Part shown: piece by piece, positions 48,613 to 57,374 of the stretch
How the letters are laid out: every line of letters begins with the position of its first letter
Numbering within the stretch: position 1 is the first letter of the stretch
Made by a program: the position numbers and the translations under genes
Assembly: GCF_030848805.1 (NCBI RefSeq)
Contig: NC_092367.1
Span: 14,253,189 to 14,317,188, forward strand
Length of the DNA stretch: 64,000 bases
Direction: 5' to 3'
From: Temnothorax longispinosus
Taxonomy: Eukaryota; Arthropoda; Insecta; Hymenoptera; Formicidae
The notes under the pieces: model-generated
What the model saw: the letters and a program-made list of their open reading frames with translations, nothing else
Databases searched by the model: none
What the model was told of the DNA's origin: nothing

Positions 48613-48772
48613 TGCCTGATCTACAATAGCTGTAGTAAGTTGTAGTAAGCCTCAAGATGTAAGAAATTGACCAATCACAGTCGATCATTCTCCTCACATT
48701 CGCCTGTAATTGGTCAATTTCTTACGGCTTGAGGCTTACTATGAGCTTACTACAGCTATTGTAGATCGGGCA
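48613..48772. mobile_element. PIF/Harbinger-type MITE with TTA target duplication
   Basis: A 160-bp palindrome. The left end TGCCTGATCTACAATAGCTG mirrors the right end ending GTAGATCGGGCA, and the arms also share 'tagtaagcctcaag' and 'gtaagaaattgaccaat'. TTA flanks both sides exactly (48610-48612 and 48773-48775). The 3-bp TWA duplication is diagnostic of PIF/Harbinger. It has no ORF. Confidence 0.88.
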
Positions 48773-49029
48773 TTATTGTGAGATCTCAAAATCTCGGGTA
48801 CTCGCAACTCGTGCGTTCGCGTAAAAGAGTCACGGTGCGTTTCGGTCCGCGCGTACTTGGCGTAAGACACTACCGTGTCTCTTTGATATACATATTCTCA
48901 AGCTTTCTTTTTCAACACATCTCTACTTTCTTGGAATATCGCTTCACAATCGCTTTCAATTAATTATTTTTTCTCGAAATTATTTTTTATATACGATATG
49001 TATACCGAACATTTAATTAGTTCGAATGG

Positions 49030-50019
49030 AGTTTTAATTTACCCGTGCTTCAATTCAGTGCCGCGTTTATAGATATTGCTGGGTTCGATCTAAATATTTA
49101 TATCAGTCTCCTAGTTTTGGTGTTATCAATTTTGTTAATATAGCTATCTGTTTTTACGCAACCAGAATTCCTTGGTTCGCTCGGCCAGTCCACGTACGCT
49201 ACCAACGTCGCAGCATTCACCGCAAAATTTAAATACCTATAACTCTAACGCACCAATGGTATCAACATTCGATTTATTCTTTCACTTCACTATGGACACC
49301 AGTAGTGATAAGTTTATGTTCAGCAATTTCTTTTTGACAATATTCGCGAAATTTGTTTGATGTGAAAGCGATATTCCTCTGTCCGAGATAATCCTTTTCG
49401 GATTTTCAAAAATAGCAGCCAATTTATTTAATTTATATAAAACCTCTGTTAATCTAGTTGATCGTATTCCGAAAAGCCATACAAAATTTTGAAAATGCAT
49501 CCACGACTACAAAAATATGACGATATCTTTTTTTAGTTGAAGACTGTGGTCCAAGATGATCAATATGATAAATTTCGATAGAATTGTAGAGCAAAGTAGA
49601 ATATAACCGGGTACCCCTCTTTTTTTAATTTTTTATTAAACCAAAGAAGGAGTATACATAGGCCAACCTAAAAACGCAGCCTATTGGTCGACCGGGTATC
49701 TCTATTTCTTCGTGACAGGTGCTGCTATCCTCGGTTAAATCGTGTTATTAATTGTGTTAATGCCCACGTGCGCACGATATTTTTCTTTGGGAAAAGTGCA
49801 AAGTTTTCGAACCAGAAAATCAATATCGGAACAATAATAAAACGAGCCGTCGTAGACTCTTTCAACACATAGCATCTCTATAGAAAAACTCGGTAAGTGC
49901 AGCACTGCATTCTGTACGTATTAGAGAGTATATCGCACTAATTTTGATCTTTACTTTGTACGGCGAAATGTACAGCCGCCGTGTTTATTATTCTTCTCGT
50001 GTTGAGGCAAAACCGAGTA
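49030..50019 (-). pseudogene. Segment A: Ty3/Gypsy-derived remnant with integrase core
   Basis: On the minus strand, 49585 down to about 49330 encodes a retroviral-type integrase core: IYHIDHLGP with the first catalytic Asp, VVVDAFSKF, then after a frameshift WLFGIRST..TEVL and IISDRG with the second catalytic Asp. The third acidic residue and the rest are lost to frameshifts and stops. Upstream sequence to 50019 is of unclear coding content. The whole block recurs in segment B (60150-62021), including its junction with the following GGGAAGACCGGGGC element. It is a dead copy; the family is inferred from the motifs. Confidence 0.75.
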
Positions 50020-50469
50020 GGGAAGACCGGGGCTAGAGAACACACGGGTTAGTTGTCACAAAGCTTATATCTCACTTAATAGATGAAGTATAATATTCTT
50101 CTCTATAGTGTAGGTTGCTCCTATCGTGTTAGTCGGGTGTACGAAATAGCTCGTTTCAAAAATATCGCATGTGATATTTACTAGCATTCTTTTTAATTGT
50201 ACGTGGTAAATAAACTATTCTTACCTCTATTTTTATTATTCCGTTGGTTTTTGGAATTACTAATCGCAATTTCTTTTTAGTCATAAGAATTATTGTAGTT
50301 TTAGATAATTTTCCCTGTATTTAATTAACCGTCATTGCAACATAGTTTATAAATATAATTTTCTCTGTTTAAAATGACCGTTCGAGGTAAGTTGTCTCAA
50401 ATGAGATGGGATTCAAAGTTTATGAGAATTACTATTTTCTTTTTTACTCTAAGTTTATGAGAGAATTGT

Positions 50470-51289
50470 ATTATAGGGTAGACTTCCGAAAACGGCCCCC
50501 CTCCGATTTCGATGAAACTTTGTGAAAAGCTTCGTTTTGGGTTAAAATGAAAGCCCTTAAAAGGAATTTTGGCGACTCCTATGATAAAGCCATTTTTTTA
50601 GATAAAATGATAAAAAATATAGGAAAATCTTCGTAATTCTACAGGATGTTATAAATTGAATATATACTGTTTGTATTTAATGATTTAATGTTTTTATTAT
50701 ATACTTACAGCAGAATACATAAATAATATGCTTTGTAATATATTACACTTTCCACGCGAACCGAGGTTCACGCACACTCCCCCGTGCTTTCGGGGGAGGT
50801 GCGGTAGTCCCGAAATAGTTCACGCATACACTTTCCACGCGAACCGAGGTTCACGCACACCCCCCCCGTGCTTTCGGGGGAGGTGCGGTAGTCCCGAAAT
50901 AGTTCACGCATACACTTTCCACGCGAACCGAGGTTCACGCACACCCCCCCCCCCGTGCTTTCGGGGGAGGTGCGGTAGTCCCGAAATAGTTCACGCATAC
51001 ACTTTCCACGCGAACCGAGGTTCACGCACACCCCCCCCGTGCTTTCGGGGGAGGTGCGGTAGTCCCGAATAAATCATTAAATACAAACAGTATATATTCA
51101 ATTTATAACATCCTGTAGAATTACGAAGATTTTCCTATATTTTTTATCATTTTATCTAAAAAAATGGCTTTATCATAGGAGTCGCCAAAATTCCTTTTAA
51201 GGGCTTTCATTTTGACCCAAAACGAAGCTTTTCACAAAGTTTCATCGAAATCGGAGGGGGGCCGTTTTCGGAAGTTTATCCGTATTATA
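50470..51289. mobile_element. 804-bp foldback element with 8-bp TSD and internal minisatellite
   Basis: The element proper is 50478-51281. Its about 210-bp inverted arms begin GGGTAGACTTCCGAAAACGG and end CCGTTTTCGGAAGTTTATCC. The arms enclose four tandem units of 83-87 bp plus a unique spacer. GTATTATA is duplicated directly on each side (50470-50477, 51282-51289). The orthologous position in segment B (about 62470) reads GTATTATA once with no insert, proving insertion and the exact boundaries. An 8-bp duplication fits hAT or P-type transposition. It has no coding capacity. Confidence 0.93.
50745..51069. repeat. 83-87 bp minisatellite with variable poly-C
   Basis: Four units start at acactttccacgcgaaccga at 50745, 50828, 50912 and 50999. 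The units are almost identical except for the length of a C run before 'gtgctttcggggg', which explains the 83/84/87-base spacing. Each unit can form a C(n)-gtgctttc-G(5) hairpin. The array produces spurious repetitive ORFs on both strands. Confidence 0.95.
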
Positions 51290-53059
51290 TTACAAAGTTC
51301 ATGAAAATTATTAATTTTTCGTTTAATTCATACTGCAATATATTATTAAGTTGAATCTACAAGAAACTGTTACTGACTTTAGTGACTTTAATAAAATATT
51401 AAACCAGGAATTATTTGTCGTATATTTCCTCTATATGAAAGATACGTGATAATCAATCCGGAGTCATATGAAAACCAACCCTGGGAATGGGGTAAGTTGT
51501 CACATTTGCACGTTTCTACTTAGAATTTTGTGTATAAATATAAATAAGTCAAATATTTTTTTTCTTACACCTAAATAAGGACGTAGCTGCATCATAAGGT
51601 AGTAGTACGATATTATAAAATATTGCTAACATTTTTTTTTAAATCAGTGTTTAAAAAATGTGACAACTATAGCCTTGGTCTTCCTTTTATTCCGGATTTG
51701 ACCCACATCTCATACAATGGAAAAAGAAACAGTCGTCTATTATTAGGTGGAAATAATTTTGGAACAATTACTTTTACATTTACAACGAAATTGAAATTTT
51801 ATACAACCAATCGCAAATTTCTACAAATTTGTGAAAATTGTAGAAATTCATGGTAAATTGCAATAAATTATAGTGAGTTGTAAAAAGTATTTAAAATTTT
51901 TTACAAGTTTCAACAAATTTTTACGAACATTTTTATGAGGATGTAGTAAATTGCACAAGTTGTAAAAAATGTCTAATTTTAAAAAATTCTACAACTTTTT
52001 ATGAACTTTTTTATAGTAATGTTTAACTATTTTAGTAATATTATAACTATTTGCAACTATCTACATTTTTTTACACAGCATTAAACAAGTTAAACAAGTT
52101 TCACGTAAAAGGCATTTAAATTTTTTATGTCAGCACATTCCCTGTGATACGTGGCTAATATATTTTTTAGCATTATGAGTTCATACAAGATTCAATACTA
52201 TTTTTCTATTTTTATGCAAAAATACAAGTCGTATAAAGTTATAATAAATCGTAAGAAATGTTCACTATTTTCTACATTTTAAAACAATTATGTTGTAAAT
52301 TGACGTATTCTTTTTAATACTTCTTTTAGTACTCATCTTCACTTTTGGAAGCGTTTTACTATATCGTAGAGAAAATAAACAGTTTGCAAGTTGATTTAAA
52401 TAAGTTTATTTACTTCGAAATACTTCAAAAAATAATTGCAAAGTATAGTTTATTTATTAATCCTGTAAATACCATAAAAAATTTTACTCACAAATTAAAA
52501 ATTATCTATTTGCATAAATATACATATCCTAATAAAATATAAAACTTAATAATTTTTATTATTTAATAATTTAATATTGAATAAAAAATATAAAAATACA
52601 TAAAAAAATAAAAAATACTTTCCTTATCTTATAAAATATATTTCTTTTTGTTAGATGCAATAGATCACACTCATAAAAATAACTAAATGAGATATAACAA
52701 CAACTTATAAATATATAATAATTTTCTAATTTTTTAATCCTTATCAATAAGCAGCATACTTTATTGTAAAATGTTAAACGTATCGCGTATTTACCTCTAA
52801 AAAGTTGTAGTTGCATAAAAACTTTCTACTTGAATTTATGAAAAAGTACAAACATGGCACAAATCGCATAGTTTAATGTAAAAATTACGTAAAAGTAAAA
52901 AAAAAAGTTGTAATTACATCATAAGAAATTGAAGTTTTCACATAATTTTTGCGTGAAAAATTGTAAAATTATTTCTAGCAGGTTATTTATTCTTACAATA
53001 ATTGGACAAAAATATTTTTAAAAATATCATTTATTATTATTTTTCTGTTAGATATAAAA

Positions 53060-55117
53060 ATGGCACGAAATTATAAGAAGACTGAAGACCCGAGTTGGTC
53101 TGAGGAAAACATGGCTGCAGCAACCAAAGATGTTATGAAGAACAACATAAGCTACAAAGATGCTGCTGATAGCCATAAAGTTCCTGTATCTACTCTGCGC
53201 GATAGGATAATGAAAGCTAAAAAGGAAGGTCTGTCTTCTTTAGAAGCTGCCCAGAAAAAGCAGAGCTGGTCTAGTGAAAATATGGCCGCAGCAATCGAAG
53301 ATGTTATGAAGAAGAATATAAGATACACAGAAGCTGCTGATAGCCATAATGTTCCTGTGTCTACTCTGCGCGATAGGATAACAAAAGCTAAAAAGGAAGG
53401 TCTGTCTTCTTTAGAAGCTGCCCATAAAAAGCAGAGCTGGTCTAATGAAAATATGGCCGCAGCAATCGAAGATGTTATGAAGAAGAATATAAGATACACA
53501 GAAGCTGCTGATAGCCATAAGGTTCCTCGATCTACTCTGCGCGATAGGATAACGAAAGCTAAAAAGGATGGTCTGTCTTCTATAGAAGCTGTCCAGAAAA
53601 AGCAGAGCTGGTCTAATGAAAATATGGCCGCAGCAATCGAAGATGTTATGAAGAACAACATAAGCTACAGAGATGCTGCTGATAGCTATAATGTTCCTCG
53701 ATCTACTTTATACGGTAGGATAACAAAAGCTAAAAAAGAAGGTCTGTCTTCTATAGAAGCCGCAGAGAAAAAGCAGAGCTGGTCTAATGAAAATATGGCC
53801 GCAGCAATCGAAGATGTTATGAAGAAGAATATAAGATACACAGAAGCTGCTGATAGCCATAAGGTTCCTCGATCTACTTTGTACGTTAAGGTAAAGGAAG
53901 CTGAAAGGGAAGGTCTGTCTCTTTTAGAAGCTGTCCCGAGAAGATTAGGTAGTTGTAAAACTTTTTCAGAGGCTCAAGAAAAGGAATTTGTAAAACACAT
54001 ACTGGTTTTAAAAGAAAGGTTATTTGGCCTTACTTCAATAGATATACGCACACTCGCATTTGAATTTGCTGAAAAAAACAACATTCCACATATGTTCAAC
54101 AAGGAAAAGGAAAGAGCAGGGGAAAAATGGTTCTACAGTTTCCTCAGCAGGCATAAGCAATTATCGCAAAAGAATTTTGAAGAAACTTCTCCTGCAAGCG
54201 CGAAGGGATTTAACCGTACAGCAGTTCAATCATTTTTTAATTTATTAGAGTCTGTTTATAATAAATACAAATTCTTACCTAATAACATTTATAATGTCGA
54301 TGAAACGGGCATTATAATAGAACCAAAATCGTCAAAAGTACTAGCTCTGCGTGGAAAAAAGCAAGTAAACCCTTCCAGTGAAAAAGTTCTCGTTACTGCT
54401 GAGACATGTATGAATGCTGCTGGTGATTATATGCCCACAATGTTTATTTTTCCTAGACAAAAAGCAAGTCTGATGGATGATGATTTTCCCAACTCATTTG
54501 CCGTTTATCACAAGAGTGGATTGATTCAGAAAGACAGTTTTATTACTTGGTTCAAGAAATTCATTGAGATTTCTTGCCCCTCACCTGAAAAGCCGGTGCT
54601 TTTGCTTCTAGATGGACACGCTTCTCATACCAAAAGTGTGGAGCTTATCAAACTTGCACAAGAAAACAACGTCATCATCTTGTCCTTCCCTCCGCATTGC
54701 ACACATCGGTTGCAGCCACTTGACGTATCATTCATACCTCCTTTGATGACATATTATAAACAAGAGGTGCAAAAATGGCAAATTGATCATCCAGGACGAT
54801 GTGTAACAGTATGTAATGTGGCGAAACTATACGGAAAAGCTTTTTCTCGAGCAGCTGAAAAACAAACTGCTATAGACGGTTTTAAAAAATCGGGAATATA
54901 CCCATTGAATAAAAACGTGTTGGCTGATCTTAATGCTCCTTCAAAAACCACTGAAAAACCTATGCAGCAAAAAATCCAAGGTGATGAGGCCCGCTCTGTA
55001 ATATCTGGAAACGACAAAACCCACCTGTCAACATCTATAATTTCCTCGAATTTCCCTTCCCAAAAAAAAAACATATTCAGGAGAGAAACAAGAAACGAGA
55101 AGAAACTGCCATCCTGA
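53060..55117 (+). CDS. Pogo/Tigger-like transposase with five tandem psq DNA-binding repeats
   Basis: Encodes 685 aa. Residues 11-295 are five head-to-tail 57-residue repeats (171 bp each, starting 53090, 53261, 53432, 53603, 53774), each SWSxENMAAA..DVM..I.Y..AADS..VP.STL..R, a Pipsqueak/CENP-B-type helix-turn-helix. Next come a CENP-B-like second DNA-binding region (about 300-395, with KWFYSFLSRHK) and the DDE endonuclease with NVDETG (D414), LLLDGHASH (D518) and QPLDVSF (D555), a complete D-D-D triad with the D518-D555 spacing usual for pogo. Cut-and-paste transposition at TA is the expected role. Related pogo transposases normally carry a single psq domain. The zinc-binding C-terminus is cut off by a frameshift at an A10 run (55062-55071). 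Confidence 0.9.
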   Translation: MARNYKKTEDPSWSEENMAAATKDVMKNNISYKDAADSHKVPVSTLRDRIMKAKKEGLSSLEAAQKKQSWSSENMAAAIEDVMKKNIRYTEAADSHNVPVSTLRDRITKAKKEGLSSLEAAHKKQSWSNENMAAAIEDVMKKNIRYTEAADSHKVPRSTLRDRITKAKKDGLSSIEAVQKKQSWSNENMAAAIEDVMKNNISYRDAADSYNVPRSTLYGRITKAKKEGLSSIEAAEKKQSWSNENMAAAIEDVMKKNIRYTEAADSHKVPRSTLYVKVKEAEREGLSLLEAVPRRLGSCKTFSEAQEKEFVKHILVLKERLFGLTSIDIRTLAFEFAEKNNIPHMFNKEKERAGEKWFYSFLSRHKQLSQKNFEETSPASAKGFNRTAVQSFFNLLESVYNKYKFLPNNIYNVDETGIIIEPKSSKVLALRGKKQVNPSSEKVLVTAETCMNAAGDYMPTMFIFPRQKASLMDDDFPNSFAVYHKSGLIQKDSFITWFKKFIEISCPSPEKPVLLLLDGHASHTKSVELIKLAQENNVIILSFPPHCTHRLQPLDVSFIPPLMTYYKQEVQKWQIDHPGRCVTVCNVAKLYGKAFSRAAEKQTAIDGFKKSGIYPLNKNVLADLNAPSKTTEKPMQQKIQGDEARSVISGNDKTHLSTSIISSNFPSQKKNIFRRETRNEKKLPS
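53090..53944 (+). repeat. Five 171-bp in-frame repeats (psq array)
   Basis: Units of exactly 171 bp with no indels. Units 2, 3 and 5 are nearly identical at the nucleotide level; units 1 and 4 share 'aacaacataagctac' in place of 'aagaatataagatac'. The last third of unit 5 is more diverged. The mosaic of shared variants suggests repeated unequal exchange or conversion. Confidence 0.95.
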
Positions 55118-55391
55118 CTTCGTCTCCCTACAAAAAGCAGGAAATGGAGACTGCTACTCGGAAAAGGAAGTTAGAAAGAAAAGCCCATAAAGTTGAAAAA
55201 TTAAATAAGAAAAAAAGCAGAAAAACAGCTCATCCTCAGATTAGGAAGAAGACGAAGCCTGCATCTCTTGTAATGATTTGTCAACAACAATCGAGCGCAG
55301 GATACAGTGTATTAAATGCAAGGGTTGGTCTATGAGTCCGGCAACAATGGTAGAGCAAAAAAGCATCTTTGTTTGTGATTTTTGTTTATAA
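55118..55391 (+). pseudogene. Out-of-frame C-terminal zinc-binding tail of the transposase
   Basis: Past the stop at 55117 the -1 frame stays open with a lysine-rich segment (SPYKKQEMETATRKRK). After a second shift, near an A7 run at about 55210-55216, the frame encodes ACISCNDL, then QCIKCKGW, then VCDFCL and a stop at 55389-55391. This CxxC..CxxC..CxxC arrangement is the small zinc finger that ends many pogo-like transposases. Two frameshifts in 200 bases, both at poly-A runs, point to decay or to homopolymer sequence error. Confidence 0.75.
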
Positions 55392-55410
55392 AATACTTTT
55401 TTGTATTGTA

Positions 55411-55558
55411 CACTAAGAAAAAAAATTTCTGCATTTTAGTGAATATTATTTTGCAAACAACCTTGACTCCATTTACTAAAATAAAGAAAAGTTTATTAGC
55501 ATATGTGTGTTAGCATTCACTAACAAAAATGCAGACAATTTTTTTCTCATTGTCAGTG
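55411..55558. mobile_element. TA-flanked MITE, CACTAAGAAAAA termini
   Basis: A 148-bp element between TA dinucleotides (55409-55410, 55559-55560). The imperfect inverted arms share CACTRA.., 'atttctgcattttagtgaa' at the left and 'ttcactaacaaaaatgcaga' at the right. No ORF. Tc1/mariner-type by TSD. Confidence 0.8.
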
Positions 55559-55570
55559 TAATTTGACTAA

Positions 55571-55834
55571 TAGCGAATTCGGGCGCTTGCACTAGTGCAC
55601 ACTGAGTGCGCACTAAGGCTTGTTTATAATCTATTCTTATATTTAAAGTCGCTTAAATACACATTTAAAAATTTTTTAGCCAATAAAACAATCTGTAATA
55701 TCTATATAGATCCTGTACAAATCATTTTATAGACTAAATAGTATTTAAGATGATCTGTAAATATAACAATTAATTAAGAATAAACCTTAGTGCGCACTCA
55801 GTGTGCACTATAGTGCAAGCGCCCGAATTCGCTA
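55571..55834. mobile_element. PIF/Harbinger-type MITE with TAA target duplication
   Basis: The 264-bp element starts TAGCGAATTCGGGCGCTTGC and ends with the mirror GCAAGCGCCCGAATTCGCTA. The inverted arms of about 50 bp continue through GTGCACACTGAGTGCGCACT. TAA is duplicated on both sides (55568-55570, 55835-55837). The centre is AT-rich. No ORF. Confidence 0.92.
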
Positions 55835-55916
55835 TAAGATAAAACAAAACTTTGTAATTGTACTTTGTAATTATAACTTCGGTGTTTCACATGTTTCAAC
55901 CGATTTTACTCTACCG

Positions 55917-56115
55917 GTGGAGCAAAACCGGGTATTTTAATGTCTTAAAAAAATCCTATTATCCTTGCTAATTAAATCTTTTCTCACATAACTTAGGCTA
56001 GCCTTGTTTTCTTACAGTTCAAGAAAGACTACTAACGGCTTAGCAGAATTTTTTTGTCCTCTGATTTCTTGTAGAATAGAAAGACAAATTCAAAAAGCAC
56101 CCGGTTTTGCTTTAC
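55917..56115. repeat. Short inverted-repeat pair (GCAAAACCGGGT)
   Basis: GTGGAGCAAAACCGGGT at 55917 mirrors ACCCGGTTTTGCTTTAC ending at 56115, with further weak pairing (attttaatgtctt / aagacaaattcaaaa) inside. A similar GGCAAAACCGAG lies just outside the pogo-like terminus at 50006-50017. It could be a small MITE or subterminal repeats of the missing pogo 3' end. Confidence 0.5.
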
Positions 56116-56242
56116 TTTTACGTATAAGATTTAAATAGCCATCTAGCCTACCTGTTTTTTATTTGTTAAAAATTCACGACAACTTCGAATATTCTTTCGA
56201 TCGTATTATGCATGTTAGGAAACCAATAATTCCGTTTTATTA

Positions 56243-56561
56243 AGGCCGGTTTTCACACGCAATGATTGGTGGCGCCAGGCCGCGCCAGTCGACTAACGCC
56301 AGTAAAAATGCAAGTGTAAACACTTGATACAAACTGGCGCTAGTAATGTGGCGTTTACTGGCGGTTATTGGCCAAAGCATATAACCTCAAATTTGGAGGT
56401 TATATGCTTGCTGTCATTTACTGTGTGTTTAATAAATGTTAAATATTTTCCATAGTATACGCCAATCACTGTGTAAATACTTGTGAGTTTGCTAGTCGGT
56501 TCTGGCGCCAATGAATGCCAGTCAGTTGGCGCCACTAATCATTGCGTGTGAAAACCGGCCT
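56243..56561. mobile_element. PIF/Harbinger-type MITE with TTA target duplication
   Basis: The 319-bp element begins AGGCCGGTTTTCACACGCAA and ends with the mirror TTGCGTGTGAAAACCGGCCT, flanked by TTA on each side (56240-56242, 56562-56564). The arms continue through TGATTGGTGGCGCCA / TGGCGCCACTAATCA. Internal GGCGCCA and CCAGT repeats are frequent. No ORF. Confidence 0.92.
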
Positions 56562-56599
56562 TTAGTGCTTATGTTTTTTTTCTAAATATGTTTGCGTGT

Positions 56600-57374
56600 G
56601 TTTTTTTCATATGTTTTACATCTCGAAGACAATAGCGATGTTTATATGTCGCAGGCAATTATGCGTGACGCTATTTATACGATGAAAAGTGTCGCATCCT
56701 GTTCGATATTTCGGAGCAATTCGGATTGTATTGTACAGATATTGGTAATAGACACTTTGTGTCTGAAGCAACCATTATAGAAGTCGCGCGCGTTCTTTCA
56801 AATCTTCTCCGATTATTTAAATCCACAGCATTTTCAATCGCAAAGTGACCATTTTCGTGACTACTCCGTGCTATCAGAAATTGCAAACATTTCGGCGCTA
56901 CTAATTGTATATCGCCATTGCCCTCTCTAAATAGTAATCGGCCGCCTCTCATAATGTAATTTCGTCGCGTTGTTCTTTGTCCGCTAGAGCAAATGAGTAA
57001 TTTATGAGTTCGCATCCTCTCCTTAAACATTTTTTTTCTTAACTCATCTATTAATATATGTTACACGGCAGTGAAGATCAGTGAACAAACGCATTTACAT
57101 TTATATTCTTATCTGGGCTATATATTTACTGTAAAAAATATATACTTAAATCGAATTTTTCAAGTAGCAAAGCCCATCTAGCGACGCAGATCTTTCTTAT
57201 TTATTGTCAACAAAAACACATAGCAATTAGTAACAATTTTAAAGATAATTCTTAATAAATAAATTCTAAATTTTCGTAGCTATATTATTGCAAAAATTTC
57301 GCATAGTATAAATTATAAATATATCGGATGTAACGCATCACCGTCGAGTTTCTGAAATATAATAGCACCGTATT
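56600..57374 (-). pseudogene. Ty3/Gypsy remnant: RNase H tail and integrase zinc domain
   Basis: On the minus strand from 57374 the sequence encodes an RNase H continuation (YGAIIFQKLDGDALHP). A diverged segment containing VARWALLLEKFDLSIY at about 57150-57200 matches the conserved end of the Gypsy RNase H/tether. From about 57030 to 56670 an integrase N-terminal zinc domain follows, with LVAPKCLQFLIARSSHENGH (H-x3-H). Stops and frameshifts break the reading frame repeatedly. The 5' part of the same RNase H lies beyond the hAT insertion, at 59253 and up. Confidence 0.75.

Larger units (their letters stand above)
50020..53059 (+). mobile_element. Segment A: 5' non-coding part of a pogo-like element
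   Basis: It begins with GGGAAGACCGGGGCTAGAGA directly after TA (50018-50019), matching the pogo-type termini elsewhere in the window. It is about 2.2 kb once the younger 804-bp insertion is removed, and AT-rich without ORFs. It contains scattered copies of AGTTGTCWCA (50051, 50389, 51494), candidate transposase-binding sites. Long tracts are repeated in segment B (62022-64000). It leads directly into the transposase ORF at 53060. Treating it as the element's 5' region is inference, since no matching 3' terminus was found. Confidence 0.55.

Noticed and set aside
50728..51072. Repetitive ORFs on both strands, and a CRISPR-like appearance of regular repeats
   Set aside because: These are translations of a near-identical 83-87 bp minisatellite inside a eukaryotic transposon. 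There are no distinct spacers and no cas genes.
51740..52060. Possible small gene in AT-rich DNA of segment A
   Set aside because: Repeated TTTACAA/TTGTAGAAATT runs only, and the frame is not conserved in segment B.
53152..53661. Minus-strand repetitive ORF
   Set aside because: Antisense shadow of the psq repeat array.
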